A DNA stretch of 64,000 bases from a virus: IMG/VR virus record IMGVR_UViG_3300036790_000198, positions 1 to 64,000 of that record. One strand, written 5' to 3'. Positions within the stretch are counted from its first letter, which is position 1. Each line of letters starts with the position of its first letter. The position numbers and the translations under genes are program-made. The notes beneath the pieces are model-generated. The model was not told the DNA's origin. It was given only the letters and a program-made list of their open reading frames with translations, and made no database searches. Positions 1 through 7,284 of the stretch are shown in pieces.

Positions 1-1
1 G

Positions 2-331
2 CAGTGGTACGTGCGCTGCTCGGACTGCCATTCAACGGCGGGGAGAAGTCCGTATCTAGATGCCGAGACGGCGGCTCGCAATTGGAACACCAGAACAGCT
101 CACGAGAAAACGCTGGCGTTCGCTGAACTACCGCCTCGGCCTACGAAGCCAGAGAAGATGTTGGAGCGGAGCCCGACACCGGTTCAGGAGCGAGATCACT
201 ATTGGATGATGCAGGAATACTGGATCGCCGAGGCGCGGTGGCAGGAGAGGCGTGCGAATCAGCTCAATGCAGAACTGTCGGCATTCCTGAAGACGCGAAC
301 CGCTGTCGAGACGGAGAAAGAGCATGGCTGA
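2..331 (+). CDS. Lar-like restriction alleviation protein, 5' truncated by window edge
   Basis: The reading frame is open to the window edge, so the start is missing. The visible N-terminus carries a CxxC pair followed by the AARNWNTR signature seen in Lar-family zinc-binding proteins, which modulate host type I restriction in lambdoid phages. The rest (about residues 35-109) is a charged, Trp/Gln/Arg-rich tail that I do not recognise and that is not typical of Lar, so this may be a Lar-type finger fused to another segment. Its end overlaps the next gene by 8 nt. If the phage map is circular, this gene follows the YqaJ/ERF recombination genes at the other end of the window. Family assignment is inference from the short motif. 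Confidence 0.55.
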   Translation, partial: QWYVRCSDCHSTAGRSPYLDAETAARNWNTRTAHEKTLAFAELPPRPTKPEKMLERSPTPVQERDHYWMMQEYWIAEARWQERRANQLNAELSAFLKTRTAVETEKEHG

Positions 332-803
332 CACCTCAAACCAGTGCGACGTCGTGGGCGGCTGTCCGGAGCTGCGCGAGGCGCGGGCCGAGATCGAGCG
401 GCTGCGCGCGGCGCTGCATGCGATTCGCTGGGAGCTGGTCCACAACGGGGCGACCGAGCCTGCTGTTATAGCGGATGACGCGCTCGCTTCTCCCGTAGTT
501 GACGAATGCCGTTGCGGCTGCCGTTCTGGCGGTTGCGATCGCCCCGACGGGTGCCGATGCGGTAAGGATTGCCCGTGCGGCGCGACATATGGACCAACTG
601 TGAAAGCCAACGCATTGCAGCGGGAGTGGCATTTTGACCGGTACCGGAATGGGCGGCTGATGGCCCAGGGCATGAAGGTGCTGCGCGCCGCCAGCGAAGA
701 GGAGGCGCGCGAGATAGCCAGGAGCCTGCTCTACCTCGACGGCAACCTACCCTCCGATGAGCTGCGGCTTTCTGAGAACGGGGACGGTGGTCATGAAAGC
801 TAA
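324..803 (+). CDS. Hypothetical cysteine-rich early protein (159 aa)
   Basis: The first ~35 residues form a charged helix (LREARAEIERLRAALHAIRW), then residues about 60-86 hold eight or more Cys with Gly/Asp/Arg between them (DECRCGCRSGGCDRPDGCRC), suggesting metal binding. A C-terminal basic/acidic region follows. The ATG at 324 overlaps the preceding stop, typical of the coupled genes here. I do not recognise the family. A small accessory protein is the most that can be said. Confidence 0.6.
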   Translation: MADTSNQCDVVGGCPELREARAEIERLRAALHAIRWELVHNGATEPAVIADDALASPVVDECRCGCRSGGCDRPDGCRCGKDCPCGATYGPTVKANALQREWHFDRYRNGRLMAQGMKVLRAASEEEAREIARSLLYLDGNLPSDELRLSENGDGGHES

Positions 804-996
804 GCGCTACTCGATTTCACAGGGAATTTGCATCGACGCACACCCTGACAAATTCGTAATTGAGTCTGACTATCTGGCGTTGGTTCGTGCCAGCCGCAGA
901 ATACTCGATCGATTCTATGACTCAGAGAAACCGGACGCTAAGCAGTTCGATGAGCTGATAGTTCTGCGGAACATTGTGCAACAAGAGCAACTGTGA
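793..996 (+). CDS. Hypothetical protein (67 aa)
   Basis: A small soluble protein beginning MKAKRYSISQG. The ATG at 793 is chosen over an upstream start inside the previous gene because it follows a purine-rich GGACGGTGG stretch and leaves a compact product. It is predicted helical with no transmembrane segment. It overlaps the end of the previous gene slightly and belongs to the same run of small early genes. Confidence 0.5.
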   Translation: MKAKRYSISQGICIDAHPDKFVIESDYLALVRASRRILDRFYDSEKPDAKQFDELIVLRNIVQQEQL

Positions 997-1146
997 GCGG
1001 GTCACACGAGCGGGAGACTGGCCGTTATCTTGGCACTGAGCAAAGGACGATTAGTTGGGGCTCTGTGCGTGCCGCGCTTGGCAGAAGGGATCGCGAGGAC
1101 CGCGCCAAGAGTAGTGTCCCCAAACGTCGCAGGGTGGGCAAGAACG

Positions 1147-1563
1147 ATGTGTAGAACCGAAGGCGAGCGCGCCGATGCATATAGCGTCGATAGGCCGGTC
1201 GCCCGTGTGCCGCATCGCTGCGGCGAGTGTCGGCGAACCATCCTGCCAGGCGAGCCCTACGAGCGGCATGGCATGGTCTACGAGGGGACCGCCAGCTCGC
1301 ACGCGATATGTAGCCACTGCGCGATCCTCACCGAGTGGCTGCTCATCGAGTGCGGCGGAACGGTAACGGGCGAGCTGATCGAGGACATCGAGGAGCACGC
1401 CCAGGAGTACGGCCGCGCCGACCTTTGGGAGCTAGCCTCCGATGCCCGCGCACAGTGGGCATGGGCTGAAGGCGCACGCTGCAACGGCTTTCGCGGCAAA
1501 CCCGTTCCGGCGTTGCCGCCGAGACTCTCTCCACAGAGAGAAGAGGACAAGTCCGGTGGCTAA
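1147..1563 (+). CDS. Hypothetical zinc-finger-like protein (138 aa)
   Basis: The likely start is ATG 1147 (MCRTEGERADAYS); an in-frame TTG at 1030 would add 39 residues that look non-coding. Residues about 25-60 carry two CxxC pairs (CGEC and CSHC) separated by ~30 residues (HRCGECRRTILPGEPYERH), a pattern for a treble-clef or rubredoxin-like zinc site, as found in many phage proteins that recognise DNA or protein partners. An acidic helical segment follows. The function is unknown. It overlaps the next gene by 8 nt. Confidence 0.6.
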   Translation: MCRTEGERADAYSVDRPVARVPHRCGECRRTILPGEPYERHGMVYEGTASSHAICSHCAILTEWLLIECGGTVTGELIEDIEEHAQEYGRADLWELASDARAQWAWAEGARCNGFRGKPVPALPPRLSPQREEDKSGG

Positions 1564-1753
1564 GCTAACGTGCGCGGACATGCGACGGATCGCAGACTAT
1601 CTCGACGCTGCGGCCGACGAGCTCTACGGCTCGCACTACGACCCGAAGGTAGACCAGCCGACACCGCAGGCCATACGGCTTGAGATCGACAAGGTGCGCC
1701 GCTGGATCGCAAAGCTGCGCCGAGCAGCGGAACAGAGAGACGATGGACGCTGA
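1556..1753 (+). CDS. Hypothetical helical protein (65 aa), GTG start
   Basis: A GTG start at 1556 is preferred because GAGGAC lies ~9 nt upstream and translation would couple to the previous stop. The product (AKLTCADMRRIADYLDAAAD at its N-terminus) is almost wholly helical and charged, without recognisable catalytic motifs. It overlaps the GIY-YIG gene that follows by 11 nt. Confidence 0.5.
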   Translation: MAKLTCADMRRIADYLDAAADELYGSHYDPKVDQPTPQAIRLEIDKVRRWIAKLRRAAEQRDDGR

Positions 1754-2102
1754 AGAATTGGTACGGCGAGAAGCCGAGGATTGCGAGCGCGCCAAGCGAA
1801 TCAGCCTGGATGAAGCTCGCGCCCTACCGGAGCTGGTCAAGGGAGCCGCAGTCTATTTTCTATGGGACGGAGACGAACTGCTGTACATCGGCTGCAGCAA
1901 GAATGCGTGGGAGCGCGTCGCGCAGCACGGACGTGCGAGAGATTACCGCAGTCCCAGCTACACGATCTGCGTGCCGTTCAAGCGCCATACAATGCTCAAG
2001 TGCCCGCAGCACGCGATGTTCGACATCGAAATGGCACTGATCGAGAAGTTTGGGCGGCCACCCCACAATCGCACGACGTGCAAAGGCTTCCAGAGCAACT
2101 GA
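1743..2102 (+). CDS. GIY-YIG nuclease family protein (119 aa)
   Basis: Residues ~33-50 read AAVYFLWDGDELLYIGCSKN, matching the two-strand GIY-YIG core (here VYF and YIG) of single-domain nucleases. A downstream Arg (ERVAQH) and Glu (DIEMALIEKFG) sit where the catalytic Arg and metal-binding Glu occur in UvrC/Slx1-like proteins. The ATG at 1743 overlaps the preceding gene. Possible roles are DNA processing, homing without an intron, or degrading competing DNA. No target-recognition domain is seen. A second, diverged GIY-YIG (T5orf172 type) protein is encoded at 57076-57630. Confidence 0.7.
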   Translation: MDAEELVRREAEDCERAKRISLDEARALPELVKGAAVYFLWDGDELLYIGCSKNAWERVAQHGRARDYRSPSYTICVPFKRHTMLKCPQHAMFDIEMALIEKFGRPPHNRTTCKGFQSN

Positions 2103-2105
2103 TCT

Positions 2106-2312
2106 ATGAGCCTCTGGCTGACAGAAGACGAACTCTACGAGCTGACCGGCTACAAGCAGCGGCAGCCGCAGCGCCGTGCACTGGCCGAACTCGGGGTGAA
2201 GTGGCGTACCCGGCCGGCTGACGGATTCCCTCTGGTAGATCGCTCGCAGTTCTCAGAGGGCTCCAGGAGCAAGCGCCGGGAGCCCAACTGGAATGCGGCA
2301 AATAGGACTTGA
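2106..2312 (+). CDS. DUF4224 domain protein (68 aa)
   Basis: The sequence begins MSLWLTEDELYELTGYKQRQ, the diagnostic start of DUF4224: a short module, predicted to bind DNA, that sits next to integrases in many proteobacterial phages, where an excisionase would be expected. It lies 400 nt upstream of the integrase on the same strand. A role in integration directionality is inference from position. Confidence 0.8.
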   Translation: MSLWLTEDELYELTGYKQRQPQRRALAELGVKWRTRPADGFPLVDRSQFSEGSRSKRREPNWNAANRT

Positions 2313-2359
2313 CGGCCGCAGGACTCTATGGCCTAATGCGCCACATGGAGACCAAGACC

Positions 2360-2536
2360 ATGAAAACCGCAGACCTCGTCGCCAAGATCGAATCCCTCGG
2401 GACCATTCAGGACAGCAACCCGCCGTCCTCGGCCGAATGGCAGCTCGCGAGCGAGAACCTTCAGCCGCTCTTTGCCGAGATGGCGCAGCGCCAGCAGGCG
2501 AACGGCGGCGAACGCGATTGGCACAAGTGGCAGTGA
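2360..2536 (+). CDS. Hypothetical protein (58 aa)
   Basis: The ATG at 2360 has GGAG ten bases upstream. Alternative in-frame starts at 2309 (TTGA overlap with DUF4224), 2336 and 2345 cannot be excluded. The product (MKTADLVAKIESLGTIQDSN...) is small and helical with no recognised domain. Its stop overlaps the GTG of the next gene (GTGA), so it is probably translated as part of the int operon. Confidence 0.45.
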   Translation: MKTADLVAKIESLGTIQDSNPPSSAEWQLASENLQPLFAEMAQRQQANGGERDWHKWQ

Positions 2537-2706
2537 CGGCGAAACAGCTTCAGGCCATTCTCGACCGCATGGGGGAGACCCAAGTCGGCATGGCACGGCG
2601 CCTTGAGATCAGTGACCGGCAGATGCGCCGGTACTGCTCGGGGCAAGCCAAAATTCCCCGGGTGGTCGAACTGGCGATCCGGACGCTTTCTCAGCCGAGG
2701 GTCTGA
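2533..2706 (+). CDS. Small helix-turn-helix protein next to integrase (57 aa)
   Basis: A GTG start at 2533 overlaps the previous stop (GTGA). The segment GMARRLEISDRQMRRYCSGQ fits a helix-turn-helix of the Cro/repressor type, in which LEIS..QM is the turn and recognition helix. It is short enough to be almost only the HTH. It lies 3 nt before integrase, so it may act as an integrase-operon regulator or recombination-directionality factor; this is inference. Confidence 0.6.
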   Translation: MTAKQLQAILDRMGETQVGMARRLEISDRQMRRYCSGQAKIPRVVELAIRTLSQPRV

Positions 2707-2709
2707 CTT

Positions 2710-3690
2710 ATGGGCCGTCCCCGCACCACGAACGCTCACCTGCCCAAGTACGTGACCGTGATCCACGGGTCCTACTGGTATCGGCCGCCCGAGAAGGAGG
2801 CGGTCCGCATTGCCCGGGTGGGCGACGAACGCACGCTATACCAGTTCATGGCCGGCGTCGCCCTGCCGGCAGGCCCAGTCTCGACCTTAAGCGACGTCTT
2901 CGATCGGTACATCCGCGATGTGCTGCCGGGCCTCGCGCCACGCACGCAGATTGACTACCTGCGGCACCTGAAGATCCTGCGCGCCTGGTGCGGGCACATG
3001 CGGCCCGAGGAACTCCAGCCGCGGGACGTGGGGCAATTTTTGGACGTCTCCCATGGCAAGATCCAGCGCAACCGGCAGGTAGCCGTGCTCTCGGCGGTCT
3101 ACAGCAAGGCGGTGGGCCGCTGGTACCTCACCGACAAAAATCCCTGTACGAACGTCGAGCGCAATCCGAGCTCGCGCCGCAAGCGCTACGTCGCCGATGA
3201 GGAGTACGTCGCCTTCTACGAGCTGGCGAAGGAGCGTATCCGGATCGCCATGGACTTGGCGCTGATCACCGGCCAGCGCCAGGGCGACATCCTGCGCCTG
3301 CGCTGGGACGCAGTGACGCCCGAGGGGGTCAAGTTCCAGCAGGGGAAGACCGGAAAAAAGCTGATTGTCTCCTTATCGCCCACGCTCGAGGCGGTGCTCG
3401 AGCGAGCCCGGCTACTCTTGCCGCACCTGCCGCGGGAGTACGTCCTGCGCACTCGCGGCGGCCGGCCGTACACGTCAGAGGGTTTCCGGGCCTGCTGGCA
3501 ACGCACCATGCGCAAGGCCAGGAAGCTCGGCATTGTCACGGAGCGCTGGACCTACCATGACCTCAGGGCAAAAACCGTAAGCGATTCTCAGAGTCTCGAG
3601 GCGGCTTTCGAGCGGGCGGGCCATACGACCATGGCCATGACCCGAGGCGTGTACGACCGAAACTTCCGCAAGGTCACGCCGCTGAAGTAA
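2710..3690 (+). CDS. int: Phage tyrosine integrase (326 aa)
   Basis: Site-specific recombinase of the tyrosine family, expected to recombine attP with the tRNA-Lys attB. N-terminal core-binding region ~55-145 (DVFDRYIRDVLPGLAPRTQIDY). Catalytic domain: Arg in LALITGQRQGDILRLRW, a beta-hairpin Lys (QGKTGKK), HDLR box (YHDLRAKT), second His in GHTTMAMT and the nucleophile Tyr in RGVYDRNF. Length is normal. The core attachment sequence lies 64 bp beyond its stop, with repeated arm-like sites on both sides. It overlaps no neighbour and ends the + strand early cluster. Confidence 0.93.
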   Translation: MGRPRTTNAHLPKYVTVIHGSYWYRPPEKEAVRIARVGDERTLYQFMAGVALPAGPVSTLSDVFDRYIRDVLPGLAPRTQIDYLRHLKILRAWCGHMRPEELQPRDVGQFLDVSHGKIQRNRQVAVLSAVYSKAVGRWYLTDKNPCTNVERNPSSRRKRYVADEEYVAFYELAKERIRIAMDLALITGQRQGDILRLRWDAVTPEGVKFQQGKTGKKLIVSLSPTLEAVLERARLLLPHLPREYVLRTRGGRPYTSEGFRACWQRTMRKARKLGIVTERWTYHDLRAKTVSDSQSLEAAFERAGHTTMAMTRGVYDRNFRKVTPLK

Positions 3691-3705
3691 GAAACAGTCG
3701 CGATA

Positions 3706-3718
3706 GTTTCGCAACAGC
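3706..3718. repeat. Integrase arm-type repeat, copy 1
   Basis: GTTTCGCAACAGC occurs here and again, exactly, at 3916-3928. A 10/13 inverted copy lies at 3853-3865. The repeats bracket the tRNA-derived core and are absent elsewhere in what I read, fitting arm-type binding sites for the integrase N-terminal domain. Confidence 0.55.
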
Positions 3719-3754
3719 CTGACGAATATCCAGTATGAATGTTGTTGAATTAAT

Positions 3755-3796
3755 TGGGGCGTGCCAGGATCGAACTGGCGACCGGCGGATTAAAAG
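3755..3796 (-). other. attP: attP core: 3' end of a tRNA-Lys(TTT) gene
   Basis: Read on the minus strand this is a tRNA 3' half: anticodon loop CTTTTAA, 3' anticodon stem TCCGC, variable region CGGTC, T-arm GCCAG-TTCGATC-CTGGC (fully paired), acceptor ACGCCCC and discriminator A. The 5' half is missing: upstream bases do not complete the anticodon stem. Phage integrases commonly use exactly this segment, so integration would restore the host tRNA. It sits 64 bp after int and between phage genes on both sides, which indicates attP rather than attL or attR. Confidence 0.85.
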
Positions 3797-3852
3797 GCAG
3801 TTCTACGACAATGACTTAGCGCATTGTTCGGTAAGGGCGAGCGGGCCGCCAA

Positions 3853-3865
3853 GGTGTTGCGAACG
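3853..3865. repeat. Inverted arm-type repeat
   Basis: GGTGTTGCGAACG is a 10/13 match to the reverse complement of the two GTTTCGCAACAGC copies. It is the nearest arm-like site on the side of the core away from int. Confidence 0.4.
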
Positions 3866-3915
3866 CGATCACGTTTTGAGCAATTCCGGCCCCTTCCTGC
3901 CGGTTTGCAGGTTCC

Positions 3916-3928
3916 GTTTCGCAACAGC
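3916..3928. repeat. Integrase arm-type repeat, copy 2
   Basis: Exact second copy of GTTTCGCAACAGC, 120 bp beyond the attachment core on the side away from integrase. Two arms around one core are expected only in attP. Confidence 0.55.
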
Positions 3929-4255
3929 TATGGTCCGGCCGGCGAGACCGCTCCCGCCTGCTCATGCCAGAGGCCTCGAGCAGTGGTGCATGCACCTCGC
4001 ACGGGTACCCCTCGCCGCCCGGACCGCCCATACCCATAGGGACTCATGCCGGGTAGCTCCCGGTGGCCAAGGCATAAACGATGTAGCGTCTGCCGGCGTC
4101 TGCATCCCCGAAGCGGACCCGAGGCAGACGTGCCCGGACACCCGGTCTGCCGGCAGGGTCGAGTCCCGCCATAGCGAGAGCCGTCCCTCCGGGCGTGCGG
4201 TGTTCCGCCGCCCGGGGCCGGCGAGCTCCGCTGGTTCCACATCCGAGCGACGTTC
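3929..4255. other. Noncoding GC-rich stretch between attP and methyltransferase
   Basis: No convincing gene. Open frames here are GC-skewed Arg/Pro-rich shadows. Short hairpin-prone elements occur, such as CCGGGTAGCTCCCGG near 4050 and repeated TCTGCCGGC near 4090 and 4155, without a clear promoter or terminator. It could hold further integrase or IHF arm sites or the methyltransferase promoter. Confidence 0.5.
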
Positions 4256-5905
4256 ATGAGGGAAATCGTAGTCGACAACTTCGCATGCGGCGGCGGCGCC
4301 TCCGAAGGCATCGAGACCGCCCTCGGCCGCCCCGTCGACATCGCCATCAACCACAACGCGAAGGCGCTGGCGGTGCACCTAGCGAATCATCCGCGCACGC
4401 TCCACCTGCGCGAGGACATCCGCGACCTCGATCCGCGCAAGGTCGGCGCCGGCCGGCCGGTGGGTCTCGGCTGGTTCTCGCCGGACTGTACGTTCCACTC
4501 CAAGGCCCGCGGCGGCAAGCCGTTCCGCGATACCGACCGGGCGCGCCGTGTCCGCGGCCTTGCGGGAACGGTGGTCTGGTGGGCGCGAGATCGGCGCCCG
4601 CGGGTCATCATGCTCGAAAATGTGGAGGAGTTCTCGGACTGGGGACCACTCCTCGAGAACGGCAAGCCCGACCCGGCCCGGCGCGGCCAGTCCTTCCGTC
4701 GCTGGCATCGGCGGCTCGAGAACCTGGGCTATCAGATCGACATGCGCCAGCTCCGCTGCTGCGACTACGGCGCGCCAACAAGCCGTCGACGTCTATTCGT
4801 CATCGCCCGCTGCGACGGCGAGGAGATCGTCTTTCCAGAAGCGTCCCATGGCCCCTGGCAGGGCGCCGCACCTTACCGGACCGCTGCGGAATGCATCGAC
4901 TGGTCCATCCCGTGTCCGAGCATCTTCCTCAGCCGGGAGGATGGCCGAGCACTCGGCGTGCGGCGTCCTCTAGCGGATGCCACGCTTCGGCGGATCGCCC
5001 GCGGAGTCATGCGGTATGTGGTCGACAATCCGCAGCCGTTCATCGTGCCGCTCACCCATCATGGGGAACGTCGACTCCATCCGCTTGATGAGCCGGTACC
5101 GACCATTACGGCAGCGCATCGCGGTGAGCTGGCGGTCGTCACTCCATTCCTGACGGAGCATGCCAACGCCAGCACGCAGAGGAACTTCCGGGCCGATGAG
5201 CCGATGCGCACGCTTTGCGCTACGGTGAAGGGAGGCCATTTCGCCTTGGTCTCTCCGACCCTCATCAATACACGCAACGGCGAGCGAGAAGGGCAAGACC
5301 CGCGGGTGAGGGACATCCGACGCCCCTACCCTACGATCACCGCCCAGGGCTCACAGGGCGCGCTGGTAGCGGCCTTCCTGGCCCGGCACTACGGCGGGCA
5401 CGAGAATGACGGCCATCCCGTCACGCAGCCCATGTCGACGATCACGACGCAGGACCATCACCATCTGGTCTCCTCGCACATCGTGAAGCTGAAAGGGACG
5501 TGCCGGGACGGCCAGCCGATCGACGAGCCCCTACACACGATCCAGGCGAGCGGGACACATTACGGCGAGGTCCGAGCGTTCCTCCTGAAATATTACGGGA
5601 CCGACCAGGATCCGCGGCTCGAGCGACCGCTCGGGACCGTCACCACGAAGGACCGCTTCGGCCTCGTGACCGTCCGCGGCGAGCCCTACGCCATTGTCGA
5701 TATCGGTATGCGCATGCTCGCTCCGCGGGAACTCGCCCGGGCGACCAGTTTTCCAGATTCCTACATCCTGGACCCTATCTATCAGGGCAAGCCGCTCTCG
5801 AAGACCGATCAGGTCTGGATGATCGGAAACGCCGTGCCGCCGGTCGTCGCCGAGGCCCTGGTCCGTGCAAACCTCGTGGAGCAGCTCGAGGAGCGCGCCG
5901 CATGA
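4256..5905 (+). CDS. DNA (cytosine-5) methyltransferase, repeat-rich phage type (549 aa)
   Basis: Transfers methyl from SAM to C5 of cytosine in a specific sequence, probably protecting phage DNA from restriction or marking it. Motif I is FACGGGASEGIE; motif IV, normally a PPC box, reads FSPDCTFHSKARGG, with the catalytic Cys kept but SPDC replacing PPC; motif VI is MLENVEEF; motif VIII RRRLFVIA; motif X GNAVPPVVAEAL near the C-terminus. Between VIII and X, residues ~255-490 hold about six degenerate repeats built round P(x)xTIT(T/A)xxxxxxLV, the putative target-recognition region. The start ATG 4256 has no strong Shine-Dalgarno. An ATGA overlap at the stop (5902) opens a 13-codon frame that may only be a coupling device. 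Confidence 0.9.
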   Translation: MREIVVDNFACGGGASEGIETALGRPVDIAINHNAKALAVHLANHPRTLHLREDIRDLDPRKVGAGRPVGLGWFSPDCTFHSKARGGKPFRDTDRARRVRGLAGTVVWWARDRRPRVIMLENVEEFSDWGPLLENGKPDPARRGQSFRRWHRRLENLGYQIDMRQLRCCDYGAPTSRRRLFVIARCDGEEIVFPEASHGPWQGAAPYRTAAECIDWSIPCPSIFLSREDGRALGVRRPLADATLRRIARGVMRYVVDNPQPFIVPLTHHGERRLHPLDEPVPTITAAHRGELAVVTPFLTEHANASTQRNFRADEPMRTLCATVKGGHFALVSPTLINTRNGEREGQDPRVRDIRRPYPTITAQGSQGALVAAFLARHYGGHENDGHPVTQPMSTITTQDHHHLVSSHIVKLKGTCRDGQPIDEPLHTIQASGTHYGEVRAFLLKYYGTDQDPRLERPLGTVTTKDRFGLVTVRGEPYAIVDIGMRMLAPRELARATSFPDSYILDPIYQGKPLSKTDQVWMIGNAVPPVVAEALVRANLVEQLEERAA

Positions 5906-5939
5906 GAGCAGCCGTCTCGATAGCCGGTGAGCAACCGAA

Positions 5940-6257
5940 ATGACCCAAAAGACTTACGAGATCGCTTATGCCGCTATAGATGAGGTAGCCAAAATGGAAG
6001 AAGCCGCCCAAGCACTGCCGGTCTGTACACTGACGATGCCGTTCAACGTGGTCATGGCATCCTATTGCGCAATCGGGCTAGCGATACAGTGCATGGAGGA
6101 TCGCATCAACAATGATCTCAGACGCGACCGCCGTCTGCCTGGAGAACGAGAGCGAATCGAGCTTGCCAATTTGCGAGCGGCCAGCAACGAGTTGCTGAGC
6201 GCTTTGCGAGCAGAGACATCGGATACATCCACCCCACAACGTTCGGAGACACCATGA
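5940..6257 (+). CDS. Hypothetical protein (105 aa)
   Basis: A helical protein with a central hydrophobic segment (MPFNVVMASYCAIGLAIQCM, about residues 33-52) that could be one membrane helix or a buried core helix, followed by a charged coiled region. Its ATG overlaps the 13-codon frame after the methyltransferase and its stop overlaps the next start (ATGA), so it is part of a coupled chain. Function not recognised. Confidence 0.55.
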   Translation: MTQKTYEIAYAAIDEVAKMEEAAQALPVCTLTMPFNVVMASYCAIGLAIQCMEDRINNDLRRDRRLPGERERIELANLRAASNELLSALRAETSDTSTPQRSETP

Positions 6258-6451
6258 AAAGCGAAGCCGAGAAGTACGCAGAGATCACCACGGCCAAGTG
6301 CGCCGGCAAGCTGCACCTCCCGCCGAACTGCACGGAACGAGCGTTGCTTGAGGCGATAATTGCGATGGCGTGGCAAGAGGGCTACGGGGCCGGCATTGAC
6401 GGGACCAGAAAGGCTGTAGACGCCGCCTTCGCCGCGCATGCCTTCGGGTAG
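6254..6451 (+). CDS. Hypothetical protein (65 aa)
   Basis: Begins MKSEAEKYAEITTAKCAGKL. It is mostly helical and alanine-rich with no membrane segment. The start overlaps the previous stop (ATGA). No family recognised. Confidence 0.55.
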   Translation: MKSEAEKYAEITTAKCAGKLHLPPNCTERALLEAIIAMAWQEGYGAGIDGTRKAVDAAFAAHAFG

Positions 6452-6463
6452 TGCGACAGCGCC

Positions 6464-6607
6464 ATGAAAAAGATTCGTTTTTATCATTGGTGGCTCTATC
6501 GACTGTTCATCTTGGTCTGGAATCCGATCCTTCGGGACCGACCGGCAATGCTCACTGGATTGGTAGTGGCAATCAACGACTGGAGACGTTCTCACAATGG
6601 ATCATGA
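6464..6607 (+). CDS. Small aromatic-rich membrane-like peptide (47 aa)
   Basis: A 47-codon frame starting MKKIRFYHWWLYRLFILVWN, with a second hydrophobic stretch (AMLTGLVVAI). It looks like an amphipathic, membrane-associating peptide with a basic N-terminus. It fills the otherwise empty gap between two genes and overlaps the next by 11 nt. The RBS is weak. It is supported mainly by position and composition. Confidence 0.45.
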   Translation: MKKIRFYHWWLYRLFILVWNPILRDRPAMLTGLVVAINDWRRSHNGS

Positions 6608-6794
6608 CGGCGTGACCAAGTACGGCTTCATCTGGGGTCCAGTGGAGGTCATGCGGGCTTTCGCCGATGGCCGCTACCACACGCTCCTGATCAAGACGGA
6701 ACACCGGGAGGTGCAGATATCCATCTCGCCGACTGGCCGAAGCGTCAGGGTGCATCAGACAAAGCGAATCGCTCTCAGCGCAGACGCGCCATGA
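6597..6794 (+). CDS. Hypothetical beta-rich protein (65 aa)
   Basis: Begins MDHDGVTKYGFIWGPVEVMR. Alternating hydrophobic and charged residues suggest a small beta-sheet protein (HTLLIKTEHREVQISISPTG). Similar short 'WGPVEVMR' proteins occur among accessory genes of proteobacterial phages, but I cannot name a function. It overlaps the next frame by ATGA. Confidence 0.6.
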   Translation: MDHDGVTKYGFIWGPVEVMRAFADGRYHTLLIKTEHREVQISISPTGRSVRVHQTKRIALSADAP

Positions 6795-6964
6795 ATCTAA
6801 GGCGTATCCCGGCCAGCCGAAAGTCCGGGCGTTCAACACGGGGACTTTGCAGCCATGCAGATGTAGCCGCTAGAACCGGTCGCCGGCTCAGCCGGACGGC
6901 TATATTGGGGTCGGGGCCGGAATGGCTCCGACCCTCTCCAACCGCAGAAGCGAGTAAGCCATGA
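6791..6964 (+). CDS. Possible 57-aa Arg/Ser-rich protein containing a strong hairpin
   Basis: An ATG frame joined by ATGA overlaps to the genes on both sides (6791 and 6961), as for its neighbours. The product (MNLRRIPASRKSGRSTRGLC...) is low-complexity and basic, and the region includes a strong stem-loop, so it may instead be an untranslated spacer. Coding status is uncertain. Confidence 0.3.
   Translation: MNLRRIPASRKSGRSTRGLCSHADVAARTGRRLSRTAILGSGPEWLRPSPTAEASKP
6908..6934 (+). promoter_or_regulatory. 11-bp stem-loop (GGAAT loop) before the 6961 gene
   Basis: GGGTCGGGGCC pairs with GGCTCCGACCC across a GGAAT loop, with one G-U pair. No T-run follows, so it is not a classical intrinsic terminator. 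It lies 27 nt before a start codon and could be a processing or translational control element. Confidence 0.45.
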
Positions 6965-7284
6965 GCACGATTCCCGATACCCCGTGGACTCGGCTCGACA
7001 AGCTCATCGAGGAATACGTCGATGGCTACGAAATGGTCGATTGCGAGGACGCGAATGGCAATACAGGGGATTACTGCCCCACCGAGACCGAGCGAGGCAT
7101 GATCCTAGACGCCGGCCAGGGCCTCATCGGCGACAAGGAGATCATCAACAAGCTGATCGAGGCGCACGAGTTCACGCGGGCCTATCGGCGCGCCAACGGC
7201 GAATGCGTGGACTGCGGACGAGTGCTTCCGGAGCATTGGGGCGCATGCTCCGCGTCAACCGTGTCCGGAGAGCAAAATGCTTGA
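6961..7284 (+). CDS. Hypothetical zinc-binding-like protein (107 aa)
   Basis: Starts MSTIPDTPWTRLDKLIEEYV. The C-terminal end has a short zinc-knuckle-like CVDCGRVLPEHWGAC. An acidic CxxA/N-rich segment lies in the middle. No known family recognised. It is followed with 8-nt overlap by another small CxxH/CxxC protein, so these may be related metal-binding accessory proteins. Confidence 0.6.
   Translation: MSTIPDTPWTRLDKLIEEYVDGYEMVDCEDANGNTGDYCPTETERGMILDAGQGLIGDKEIINKLIEAHEFTRAYRRANGECVDCGRVLPEHWGACSASTVSGEQNA

Noticed and set aside
3755-3796. A functional tRNA-Lys gene
   Set aside because: Only the 3' half is present; upstream bases do not form the acceptor, D arm or the complete anticodon stem.
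3735-4259. A 174-aa frame across the attachment region
   Set aside because: Its N-terminus is a translation of tRNA antisense sequence (ACQDRTGDRRI type), and the rest is GC-skewed Arg/Pro noise; it conflicts with the attP arms.
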